From: Microbacterium sp.
Lineage (GTDB): Bacteria > Actinomycetota > Actinomycetes > Actinomycetales > Microbacteriaceae
Direction of reading: 5' to 3'
NCBI RefSeq assembly: GCF_017305435.1
Contig: NZ_JAFKIP010000003.1
Span: forward strand, 310,001 to 374,000
DNA length: 64,000 nt
Shown here: positions 10,652 to 17,783 of the stretch, in pieces
Layout: each line of letters opens with the position of its first letter
How positions within the stretch are numbered: the stretch's first letter is position 1
Notes under the pieces: generated by a model
Seen by the model: the letters and a program-made list of their open reading frames with translations, nothing else
The model's database searches: none
Told to the model about the DNA's origin: nothing
Translations under genes and position numbers: made by a program

Positions 10652-12028
10652 TCAGTAGACGTTGATGCCGTGGTCGAGGAGGACGGGCGCCGGGTCGATG
10701 CGCGTGCCCCACTGGTACACCTCGAAGTGGAGGTGGCAGCCGTCGGCGAGTCCGGTCGCCCCGACGTACGCGATGACGTCACCGGCGTTGACCCACTGGC
10801 CGTAGCCGACGTTGAATCCGCCGTTCACGATGTGGGCGTACCCGGTGACGATGCCGCCGCCGTTGTCGATCTTGATGTAGTTGCCCCAGTCGCTGGTGTA
10901 GGCGGCGAAGATGACCGTGCCGGATGCCGCGGCGTAGATCGGCGACCAGCAGCCCGTGGCGAAGTCGATGCCGCGGTGGCCGCTGCTCGTGCAGCCGTTC
11001 GCTCCGCAGACGGAGCCTCGGGCGCCGAACCAGGAGGAGATGTAGCCGGATGCCGGGCGGACCCATCCGCCCGTGCCGGCTTGACCTCCGCCGCCACCAC
11101 CGCCACCGCCTCCTCCGCCACCGTTGTTGGCGTTGTTCGCGGCTTCTTCGGCGGCTCTGCGGCGCTCTTCGGCGAGAGCGGCCTGACGGGCGATCTCGGC
11201 CTGGCGGGCGGCTTCGACACCGGCCTCGTAGTCGGCGACGGTCTTGGCCGTCTCGTCCTTGAGGGCGGCGAGCTGCGCCTGGAGGGTGCCGAGGTTCTGC
11301 GTCTGCGCGTCGAGGGCGGCCTGTGCGGCCTGCGCTGCGTCCTGGGCGGCGACCATCTTCTGCTGGGCTTCCTGCTGCAGGCGATCGCGCTCGTCGCGGG
11401 CGGCCTGCGCGAGGTTGCTGAGGTTCTGCGCGTTGTTGCGGGCGCTGACGGCATCCGCGTAGACGCCTTTGTTCGCCGCGACGACGCGGTCCATCGTGCC
11501 GAGCTTGGCGAGGAGGTCGTCGGCGCTCGCTGCCGAGCCGGAGAAGAAGAGCTCGAGTGCGGCGTCGTCGCCGCCGTTGCGGTACTGCTGGGCGGCGAGG
11601 CGTCCGAGCTTCTGCGCGGTCGCCGTCGCACGCGCGGACTCGGCGTCCGCCTGGGACTGCAGCGCGTTCGCCTTGTCGACGGCGGTCTCGTAAGCGATCT
11701 GGGCGGCGACGTATTCGTCGGCCAGCCGCTGCGCCTCGGCCTGCTTGGCGGCGACATCCGCCTGGAGCGCGGCGATGAGGCCTTCGATCCGGGTGATCTC
11801 AGACGCCTTGGCGGCCTCGTTGTTCTTCGCGTTCTGGACGTCGTCCCACGACGGGTAGTCGGCCGCGAAGGCCGCCGGGCCGAGGCCGAGTGCGAGAGCA
11901 CCGATCCCGAGGACGCCGAGCCCACCGAAGCCGATGGCCATGCGACGCGAGACCGGGTTCTTGAGGGTACGCAGTTCGCGGGGGCTCGGCGCGCAGCCGC
12001 AGTCCTCCGCCGATCCGGCCTCGTTCAT
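10652..12028 (-). CDS. Secreted M23 family peptidoglycan endopeptidase with coiled-coil domain
   Basis: A 458-aa exported protein. The N-terminal region has SRRMAIGF followed by a Gly/Leu/Ala hydrophobic stretch ending AFA, a likely signal (the twin Arg makes Tat export possible). Residues ~55-310 are coiled-coil (Ala/Gln/Glu-rich), then a poly-Gly linker, then an M23 domain with HRGIDFAT, GYAHI and HLHFEV zinc/catalytic motifs. The NlpD/RipA-like layout suggests cell-wall remodelling at division (inference). I chose the ATG at 12028; longer starts add a non-signal-like extension. The tRNA cluster lies upstream in the opposite direction. Confidence 0.9.
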   Translation of the reverse strand: MNEAGSAEDCGCAPSPRELRTLKNPVSRRMAIGFGGLGVLGIGALALGLGPAAFAADYPSWDDVQNAKNNEAAKASEITRIEGLIAALQADVAAKQAEAQRLADEYVAAQIAYETAVDKANALQSQADAESARATATAQKLGRLAAQQYRNGGDDAALELFFSGSAASADDLLAKLGTMDRVVAANKGVYADAVSARNNAQNLSNLAQAARDERDRLQQEAQQKMVAAQDAAQAAQAALDAQTQNLGTLQAQLAALKDETAKTVADYEAGVEAARQAEIARQAALAEERRRAAEEAANNANNGGGGGGGGGGGGGQAGTGGWVRPASGYISSWFGARGSVCGANGCTSSGHRGIDFATGCWSPIYAAASGTVIFAAYTSDWGNYIKIDNGGGIVTGYAHIVNGGFNVGYGQWVNAGDVIAYVGATGLADGCHLHFEVYQWGTRIDPAPVLLDHGINVY

Positions 12029-12303
12029 CACCGTGCCCGCCCTCTCGGTCTGCTTGTCGCGTTCGTGCTGCGCGGATGCCGCGTGCGCGCGTTCGGGTGT
12101 AGAAATCACACGCACAACACCAGTCACACTAACAACATTCGCGGCGTCTGCCCAGGGTTCTCACGCTTCGTCGCGGCATCCACACTCTCCGCCATCCTCG
12201 CTCTCGACGCGCCCGGGCGGCGGAGCCCACGCCCTCGATTTCCGATTTGACCGAGGATCTCGTATGCTTGACCCTCGGTAAGCGTGAGCCGCAGGGTTCG
12301 CTC

Positions 12304-12376
12304 GGCCCCATCGTTTAGCGGCCTAGGACGCCGCCCTTTCACGGCGGTAGCACGGGTTCGAATCCCGTTGGGGTCA
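12304..12376 (+). tRNA. tRNA-Glu (anticodon TTC)
   Basis: A 73-nt cloverleaf. The acceptor arm GGCCCCA pairs with TGGGGTC, the anticodon stem is CCGCC/GGCGG with loop CTTTCAC, and the T arm contains GGTTCGAATCCC. No CCA is encoded. Confidence 0.97.
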
Positions 12377-12403
12377 CTCTCCGACACACAATTGAATACG
12401 CAT

Positions 12404-12477
12404 GGCCCTGTAGCGCAGTTGGTTAGCGTGCCGCCCTGTCACGGCGGAGGTCGCGGGTTCAAGTCCCGTCAGGGTCG
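12404..12477 (+). tRNA. tRNA-Asp (anticodon GTC)
   Basis: The acceptor arm GGCCCTG pairs with CAGGGTC, the anticodon stem is CCGCC/GGCGG with loop CTGTCAC, and the T arm has GGTTCAAGTCCC. It lies 27 bp after tRNA-Glu. Confidence 0.97.
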
Positions 12478-12489
12478 CTCATAGCGACG

Positions 12490-12514
12490 GGCCCTTTGTT
12501 AGCAGAGGGCCTTT
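12490..12514 (+). terminator. Terminator-like hairpin after tRNA-Asp
   Basis: GGCCCT and AGGGCC flank a 10-nt loop and are followed by TTTC. It could separate the Glu-Asp transcript from tRNA-Phe. Confidence 0.55.
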
Positions 12515-12545
12515 CGTCTACGACATGGCTCTTCGGATGCCATGC

Positions 12546-12618
12546 GGCTCTGTAGCTCAGTTGGTAGAGCGCACGACTGAAAATCGTGAGGTCACGGGAT
12601 CGACGCCCGTCGGAGCCA
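12546..12618 (+). tRNA. tRNA-Phe (anticodon GAA)
   Basis: The acceptor arm GGCTCTG pairs with CGGAGCC, the D arm is AGCTCAGTTGGTAGAGC, and the anticodon stem CACGA/TCGTG encloses CTGAAAA. The T loop reads ATCGACG, so position 54 is A instead of the nearly universal T. Confidence 0.96.
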
Positions 12619-12645
12619 CACGGACCGTCGTTACAACGGTCCCAG

Positions 12646-12680
12646 AAACCCTCGCCTAGCTTCTACATGGCGGGGGTTTT
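12646..12680 (+). terminator. Rho-independent terminator after tRNA-Phe
   Basis: AAACCCTCGCC and GGCGGGGGTTT pair around a 12-nt loop and run into TTTTG. It is the clearest intrinsic terminator in the window. Confidence 0.85.
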
Positions 12681-12747
12681 GCTTTGCCCAGGTGAGGGGC
12701 TTCTCCGAGGGCGGCACCGATCAGGTCGCCGATGCCGTGCCGGCGAC

Positions 12748-12805
12748 GAAAGGTGGCGCATATTGCCACTTCCAGAGCGCGGAAGCGGCTATACGCGCCA
12801 CCTTT
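12748..12805. repeat. Imperfect palindrome F (between tRNA-Phe and histidine phosphatase)
   Basis: Arms GAAAGGTGGCGCATATTGCC (12748) and GGCTATACGCGCCACCTTT (12787-12805) are inverted copies with about three differences. It lies between convergent units. No second copy was found in the window. Confidence 0.6.
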
Positions 12806-12824
12806 ACCCCGCCCCCGCTGACAG

Positions 12825-13472
12825 TCAGGCCCCGGCGCGCGAGGGCGGCACGTCAAAGCCGAGCAGGCGCGCCTTGGGGCGCCCGGGACCGACCGGTCCC
12901 TCGGGCGTCCAGGGGTACACGAGCGTCGTGACGGTGCAGTTGCCAAGCACAGGGAACAGGTCGCGATAGCCGTCGGGGTCGATGCCGGCGAACTCGCAAA
13001 TCAGCAGCCGCAGCAGAGTCGCGTGCGCCACGATCAGCACTCGTCCGTCGGGTTTCTCGCGGGTCAGCTCGTCGAAGACGGGGAGCGCACGGCGGATGCC
13101 GTCGCGCCCACTCTCCCCCTCCGGCAGGGGCACGGATGCCGGGGCCCGCCGGAAGGCGTCCCACTCGGCCGGGTGGCGCTCAGCGAGCTCCTCGGGAGTG
13201 AGCCCCTCACCCACCCCGAAGTCGATCTCGACCAGCCGCGCATCCACGCGGACATCGATACCCGTCGTCTCGGCGGCGGGCGCGGCCGATCGCGACGCAC
13301 GCGACAGCGGCGAGGCGACGATCGTGTCGAGCGCGGCATCCGCAGCCCAGGCGCCGAGCGCCGCCGCCTGCCCGAGACCATGCCGGGTGAGCGCGACATC
13401 CGACACCCCCGCGTAGCGGTGGTCGGCGTGCCAGACAGTCTCGCCGTGGCGGGCAAGGAAGAAGGTGCTCAT
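12825..13472 (-). CDS. Histidine phosphatase family protein (phosphoglycerate mutase-like)
   Basis: A 215-aa histidine phosphatase. The phospho-acceptor motif LARHGETVW begins at residue 6, the second Arg/Glu region follows (VEIDFGVGEG, DAFRRAP), and the partner His is in IVAHATLLR about residue 160. Such proteins dephosphorylate small phosphoesters; the substrate cannot be told from sequence. The ATG lies 7 bp after TACGGT, suggesting a leaderless mRNA. It is divergent from the PLDc_N gene. Confidence 0.9.
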   Translation of the reverse strand: MSTFFLARHGETVWHADHRYAGVSDVALTRHGLGQAAALGAWAADAALDTIVASPLSRASRSAAPAAETTGIDVRVDARLVEIDFGVGEGLTPEELAERHPAEWDAFRRAPASVPLPEGESGRDGIRRALPVFDELTREKPDGRVLIVAHATLLRLLICEFAGIDPDGYRDLFPVLGNCTVTTLVYPWTPEGPVGPGRPKARLLGFDVPPSRAGA

Positions 13473-13479
13473 GATTCCG

Positions 13480-13485
13480 ACCGTA
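13480..13485 (-). promoter_or_regulatory. Putative leaderless -10 of the histidine phosphatase (TACGGT)
   Basis: TACGGT ends 7 bp before the ATG on the minus strand. Confidence 0.4.
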
Positions 13486-13511
13486 CTGGGCGCCGTCTGG
13501 CGCTGCCGCAC

Positions 13512-13709
13512 GTGCTCATCTTGATTCTGGTGATCGGTTCGCTCGCGTTGTGGGTCGGCGCGCTGGTCAGCATCGGTGCCTCGAAGGCGTCGGGCGCCGA
13601 GAAGGCGATCTGGATTCTGGTCGCCCTGTTGTTCCCGTTCGTCGGTTCGATCGCGTGGTTCGTGTTCGGTCGACGGGCGCAGGGGCACGCCGGCATCGAG
13701 CGGATCTGA
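13512..13709 (+). CDS. Small PLDc_N (phospholipase D-nuclease N-terminal) membrane protein
   Basis: A 65-aa protein of two TM helices: the first (ILILVIGSLALWVGALVSI) and a second (AIWILVALLFPFVGSIAWFV) ending in FGRR. This is the PLDc_N pattern, otherwise found at the N-terminus of cardiolipin synthases and as free small proteins of unknown role. I take the GTG at 13512; longer reading-frame extensions run into the divergent phosphatase promoter. The methyltransferase gene starts 32 bp downstream. Confidence 0.75.
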   Translation: MLILILVIGSLALWVGALVSIGASKASGAEKAIWILVALLFPFVGSIAWFVFGRRAQGHAGIERI

Positions 13710-13741
13710 GTCGGGGCTGCTGCATCGACGAGACTGTCCCT

Positions 13742-14356
13742 GTGCAGCCTCCTTCGACACCGGGCGTGGCGTCCGCGTACTCCACCCGCGCCGCCGAGTA
13801 CGCCGATGCCCTCGGGTCGATGGATGCCGTGCATCCGAGCGACCGGCAACTCGTTGACACGTGGGCGCGCACGGCCGCTGGTCGCGTGCTCGATGCCGGC
13901 TGTGGGCCGGGCCACTGGACCGACTACCTCCGCGGGCTCGGACTCGATGTGCGCGGCATCGACATCGCCCCGGAGTTCGTCGCACACGCCCGTGCCACCT
14001 ATCCCGACACCACCATCGACATCGGAGACATCGACGCGATCGATGAGCGCGATGGTTCCCTCGGCGGCATCCTGGCCTGGTTCTCGACCATCCATCACGA
14101 GCCGTCACGGATCCCCGTTCCGCTGGCCGAGTTCGCGCGCGTTCTGCGCCCCGGCGGCACACTGCTCCTCGGCTTCTTCCACGGCACGGAGATCGAGCCT
14201 TTCGACCACGCCGTCATCCGCGCCTATCGCTGGCCGGCGACCGCTCTGAGCGCCGTCCTGGATGCCGCCGGCTTCGATATCATCGAGACGCACCGGCGCA
14301 CGGAACGCGGCCACCGCGACGTCGGCGCCATCCTCGCCGAGCGCCGCACGCAGTGA
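13742..14356 (+). CDS. Class I SAM-dependent methyltransferase
   Basis: A 204-aa methyltransferase. Motif I is VLDAGCGPGHWTDYL (about residue 47), with the acidic end of strand 2 in VRGIDIAPEFV, motif II around DIGDIDAID, and FARVLRPGGTLLLGF as post-II. The substrate is unknown; the aromatic IHHEPSRIP loop is typical of small-molecule or tRNA-type members. The GTG start is 32 bp after the PLDc_N stop, so the two may be cotranscribed. It converges on the GNAT gene. Confidence 0.87.
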   Translation: MQPPSTPGVASAYSTRAAEYADALGSMDAVHPSDRQLVDTWARTAAGRVLDAGCGPGHWTDYLRGLGLDVRGIDIAPEFVAHARATYPDTTIDIGDIDAIDERDGSLGGILAWFSTIHHEPSRIPVPLAEFARVLRPGGTLLLGFFHGTEIEPFDHAVIRAYRWPATALSAVLDAAGFDIIETHRRTERGHRDVGAILAERRTQ

Positions 14357-14375
14357 CCGTCCGAACGCAGCCCGG

Positions 14376-14870
14376 CTACCTCACCATCCGCGCGTCGGTG
14401 ATGAGAGGCGCGTGCGGATCGGTCTGCTCGACCCCGTCGAAGCGGAAGCCGTTGCGCCGGTAGAACGCCGTCGCGCGCGGGTTCTCCTTCGCGACCCACA
14501 GCATCGCCGACTCCGACCCGAGCACCTCGTCGAGCAGAGCCTGCCCCACGCCCGTCCCATATTCGGATGCCCGCACGTAGAGGGCGTACAGCAGCCGATC
14601 ACGCGGCGGCTCCTCACCCTCCCGCCCCTCCCCGGGGCCGGTCCACGCGAACCCGACGGCTTCCCCATCGACCTCGGCCAGACGGATCGTCATGTCGTCC
14701 CGCGGTTCGGACAGCACGTGATGCCACATACGGTGCCGCTTCTCGACGTAGTCGTCAGAGAAGTACTCGGCGGGAAGCAGGTGCGCGTATGCCTCTTTCC
14801 ACGTCGCGACGTGGAGGTCGGCGATCGTCGGCGCATCGGCCCGTTGCGGCTCTCGGATCGTGAAGACCAT
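14376..14870 (-). CDS. GNAT family N-acetyltransferase
   Basis: A 164-aa single-domain GNAT. It has IADLHVATWKEAYAHLL at the N-terminus, the central strand LLYALYVRASEYGTGVGQALLDEV with a slightly degenerate acetyl-CoA loop (GTGVGQ), and NPRATAFYRRNGF as the terminal motif. The substrate is unknown. It converges with the methyltransferase; the ATG is divergent to the deacetylase lipoprotein promoter. Confidence 0.88.
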   Translation of the reverse strand: MVFTIREPQRADAPTIADLHVATWKEAYAHLLPAEYFSDDYVEKRHRMWHHVLSEPRDDMTIRLAEVDGEAVGFAWTGPGEGREGEEPPRDRLLYALYVRASEYGTGVGQALLDEVLGSESAMLWVAKENPRATAFYRRNGFRFDGVEQTDPHAPLITDARMVR

Positions 14871-15036
14871 GGACCGATGGTGCCACGCACCGACCCCGCC
14901 GAACCCGGTCCACGGCACCCGACCAGACATCCTGCATCAACGAATCGCGAGGATCACCCGGCCTGACGGCATTTCGCCGCATCCGGCCCCTATGATGAGC
15001 CGCGGCGCGCGTGCGCCGCGGACCGGGGGACAGAAC

Positions 15037-16200
15037 ATGGGCACACGTCGCGGGCAGCTCGAGCCGTGGATGCGCACAGTCATGGTGGGGGCACTCGTCC
15101 TCTCCGCCGCGACGATGTCGGCCTGCGGCACGGGGACGACGACGGATGCCGCGACGCAGACCCCCGCACAGGTCGAGACCCCGACCCCGACGCCCACCCC
15201 GCTGACGGCAGCCGAACAGCTCCTGAAGGACAACGCCGACAAGCCCGGCGCCTGCGCCGTCTCCTTCCAGCTCGACGGGACGACGATCGACCCGCAGCTG
15301 CAGATCCAGGACCGCCTGTACGATCGGCTGCCGATCCCCCGCGCCGACGGGCGCGCCTTCGCCGGGTGGTACGCCGACGCGGCGTCCGCTGCCGCGGCAT
15401 CCGCCGATCCGGCCACCGGCGCGTCGAACCCGGCGGTCAGGGTCAACGGTTCGGACCTCGTGAGCTGCACCGACCAGCAGAAGACGCTCTACGGCGCCTG
15501 GACGACCGCGGCCGCCGCGGCCGCGGTGGGCGCGCGCATCCCGATCATGATGTACCACCAGTTCACCGACAAGCCCGGCGGCGAGGACGGCTGGCTGCGC
15601 GGCAACTACTCCTACATCGAGGACTACCGGGCCACGATGCAGTACATCAAGGACTCGGCGTTCTACCTCCCGACGTGGGACGAGCTGAGCGCCTTCATCG
15701 ACGGCGCCCTGTACCTGCCCGACCACTCCGTCATCATCACCGACGACGACGCCGACCCCACGTGGCTCACGATGGCCTCGCCCATCAACGAGCAGCTGCA
15801 GCTCATGGTGACGTCGTTCGACATCACGGGCGACGGGGCCGCGCAGCAGAACCGCTTCGTCCTGTCCCGCTCGCACACCAACAACATGCATACCGCGGGC
15901 GCCAACGGCAAAGGCCAGATGGTGAACCTCTCGCCCGAGGAGATCGCGGCCGACATGGAGGCCTCCGCCGCCGCGCTGCAGGGGATCGGGGTGAGCGTCG
16001 CCGCCTCGCACGAGATCATGGCCTACCCGTTCGGTCACAACGACGAACGCTCGCACGAAGGCCTGCGGATGGCGGGCTTCGACATGGCGCGCACGATCGA
16101 GCAGGGGTACGTGACAGTCGGCGCCGACAAGATGACGCTGCCGTGCATCCGCATCAACTACGGAATGGGCGTGCCCGACGTGAAGAAGCTCATCGGCTGA
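15037..16200 (+). CDS. Polysaccharide deacetylase-like lipoprotein with an InlB-type B repeat
   Basis: A 387-aa exported protein. Residues ~18-38 form a signal ending MSAC, a lipobox-like Cys, followed by a Thr/Pro linker. Residues ~70-165 resemble one Listeria-Bacteroides (InlB B/Flg_new) repeat: SFQLDGT, GRAFAGWYADA, KTLYGAWTT. The rest is polysaccharide deacetylase-like: IPIMMYHQF, HSVIITDDDADPTW in the place of the usual LTFDDG, SHTNNMH, and MAYPFGHND. The metal-site Asp and two His are recognisable but atypically spaced, so activity is uncertain. GGGGGA 8 nt upstream supports the ATG at 15037. Confidence 0.75.
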   Translation: MGTRRGQLEPWMRTVMVGALVLSAATMSACGTGTTTDAATQTPAQVETPTPTPTPLTAAEQLLKDNADKPGACAVSFQLDGTTIDPQLQIQDRLYDRLPIPRADGRAFAGWYADAASAAAASADPATGASNPAVRVNGSDLVSCTDQQKTLYGAWTTAAAAAAVGARIPIMMYHQFTDKPGGEDGWLRGNYSYIEDYRATMQYIKDSAFYLPTWDELSAFIDGALYLPDHSVIITDDDADPTWLTMASPINEQLQLMVTSFDITGDGAAQQNRFVLSRSHTNNMHTAGANGKGQMVNLSPEEIAADMEASAAALQGIGVSVAASHEIMAYPFGHNDERSHEGLRMAGFDMARTIEQGYVTVGADKMTLPCIRINYGMGVPDVKKLIG

Positions 16201-16295
16201 CGGCCAGGTGGACGAGCGATGACCGGGTGATGACGCATCGCTAGCACATAGGGAACTGACAGACCACACTCGGGACAGCCGCAGGTGGCCCTCGC

Positions 16296-16301
16296 TACGC
16301 T
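16296..16301 (+). promoter_or_regulatory. Putative -10 of the GT2-GtrA gene (TACGCT)
   Basis: TACGCT lies 39 bp before the ATG of the glycosyltransferase gene. Confidence 0.35.
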
Positions 16302-16340
16302 GAGGAGTCCCCCTCCGCCGGCGAAACGCGAGCAGCCCCC

Positions 16341-17474
16341 ATGGATCTCACCGTCATCGTTCCGACCTTCAACGAAGGTCCCAATGTGGCAGAGCTCGTC
16401 CGCCGCGTCGGCGCGTCGCTGCGCGGCCGGTCATTCGAGATCCTCTTCGTCGACGACTCGACCGACGACACCCCCGACCTCATCCGGCAGGCGGCGGATG
16501 CCGCGGACTTCCCCGTGCGCCTCATCCACCGCGACCAGCCGACCGCCGGCCTCGGCGGCGCCGTCGTCGACGGCTTCCACGCCGCGGACTCCCGCTGGTG
16601 CCTCGTCATGGACGGCGACCTGCAGCACCCGCCGGAGGACATCCCCCGCATGCTCGACCGCGCCGCCGTCGGCGACGTCGACATCGTCGTGGCATCCCGC
16701 TACGTCGCCGGCGGCACAGCCGGGGGCCTCGCGAACGCCACCCGCACCGCCGTCTCGCGCGCGTCGACGCTCCTCACCAAGTCGATGTTCCCCCGGAAGC
16801 TCCACGGGACGACCGACCCGATGACGGGCTTCTTCCTCGTCGACCGCGACGCCGTCGAGATCGGCGACCTCCGCCCGCGCGGATTCAAGATCCTGCTCGA
16901 GATCCTCGCGCGCCGCCAGCTCCGCATCGGCGAAGTGCCGTTCGCGTTCGCCTCGCGCTACGCGGGCGAGTCGAAGGCGAGCTTCGCGCAGGGTATGCGG
17001 TTCCTCACGCAGCTCGCGATGCTCCGCTTCGGCCGCATGTCGGCGTTCGCCCTCGTCGGCGGTGTCGGAGCGATCGCGAACCTCGTCATCATGTGGGGCC
17101 TCATCCGTCTCGGCATGGACTACCTGCCCGCCGCGATCATCGCGAGCGTCGTGACGATCATCGGCAACTTCCTGCTGCTGGAGTACCTCGTCTTCGCGGA
17201 CATGCGCGCCGAGTCCGGCCAGATGTGGCTGCGGTTCATCAAGTCGTTCACGTTCAACGGCGCCGAGGCGATCGTGCGGATCCCGGTGCTCGCGCTGCTC
17301 GTCCAGAGCGCGCACATCCCGAGCGTGCTCGCTGCGGCGATCACTCTCGCCGCCGCGTTCGTGGTGCGGTTCGTCTACCACGCCCTGTTCGTCTACGCGC
17401 CGAAGAAGCGCGTGGCACAGACCGTCGCGAAACCGGCCATCCCCCAGGCGAGCGGCCGTACGCTGGAATCATGA
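16341..17474 (+). CDS. GT2 glycosyltransferase fused to a GtrA membrane domain
   Basis: A 377-aa fusion. Residues 1-215 are a dolichyl-phosphate-mannose-synthase-like GT2: TVIVPTFNEGPNV, LFVDDSTDDT, and the nucleotide-sugar metal site VMDGDLQHP (about residue 90), then VASRYVAGG and ASRYAGESKA. Residues ~230-360 hold four TM helices of the GtrA type. Such enzymes load a polyprenyl phosphate with a sugar for cell-surface glycan or protein glycosylation, and the GtrA part probably helps membrane placement or flipping (family knowledge). The mycoredoxin gene overlaps its stop by 4 bp. Confidence 0.92.
   Translation: MDLTVIVPTFNEGPNVAELVRRVGASLRGRSFEILFVDDSTDDTPDLIRQAADAADFPVRLIHRDQPTAGLGGAVVDGFHAADSRWCLVMDGDLQHPPEDIPRMLDRAAVGDVDIVVASRYVAGGTAGGLANATRTAVSRASTLLTKSMFPRKLHGTTDPMTGFFLVDRDAVEIGDLRPRGFKILLEILARRQLRIGEVPFAFASRYAGESKASFAQGMRFLTQLAMLRFGRMSAFALVGGVGAIANLVIMWGLIRLGMDYLPAAIIASVVTIIGNFLLLEYLVFADMRAESGQMWLRFIKSFTFNGAEAIVRIPVLALLVQSAHIPSVLAAAITLAAAFVVRFVYHALFVYAPKKRVAQTVAKPAIPQASGRTLES
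17459..17464 (+). promoter_or_regulatory. Putative internal leaderless -10 for mycoredoxin (TACGCT)
   Basis: TACGCT inside the 3' end of the GT2 gene lies exactly 6 bp before the mycoredoxin ATG. The gene may therefore have its own promoter as well as translational coupling. Confidence 0.4.
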
Positions 17475-17737
17475 CCTCCGACTCCCCCGCCTCGACGATC
17501 ACGATGTTCGGCGCCGAGTGGTGCCGCGACTGCCGCCGCACCAAGGCGCAGCTCGACGACCTCGGTGTCGCGTACACCTACGTCGACCTCGAAGCCGACC
17601 CCTCCGCCGCCGAGGTGGCGCGTGAGATCTCGGGCCGCACGAACATCCCTGTCGTCGTCTACCCCGATGCGACGCATCACGTCGAGCCGTCGAACGACGA
17701 CGTGGCGGCCAAGCTGCGCGAGCTCGCGCTGATCTGA
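17471..17737 (+). CDS. Mycoredoxin/glutaredoxin-like thiol oxidoreductase
   Basis: An 88-aa thioredoxin-fold protein. The active site is AEWCRDCRR near residue 19, a CxxC with an Arg-Asp pair in place of the Gly-Tyr or Pro-Tyr of mycoredoxin-1 and glutaredoxins. The cis-Pro loop NIPVVVYPD and the helix following it are intact. Actinobacterial relatives reduce mixed disulfides with mycothiol; whether this variant does so is inference. The ATG overlaps the GT2 stop (ATGA). Confidence 0.82.
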   Translation: MTSDSPASTITMFGAEWCRDCRRTKAQLDDLGVAYTYVDLEADPSAAEVAREISGRTNIPVVVYPDATHHVEPSNDDVAAKLRELALI

Positions 17738-17770
17738 CCCCACTCCCCTGGGACCGCCCGTCGCGCCCAT

Positions 17771-17776
17771 TAGGGT
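17771..17776 (+). promoter_or_regulatory. Putative leaderless -10 of the MFS gene (TAGGGT)
   Basis: TAGGGT lies 7 bp before the ATG at 17784; this favours that ATG over the GTG at 17775, which would overlap the hexamer. Confidence 0.4.
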
Positions 17777-17783
17777 GAGCGGC

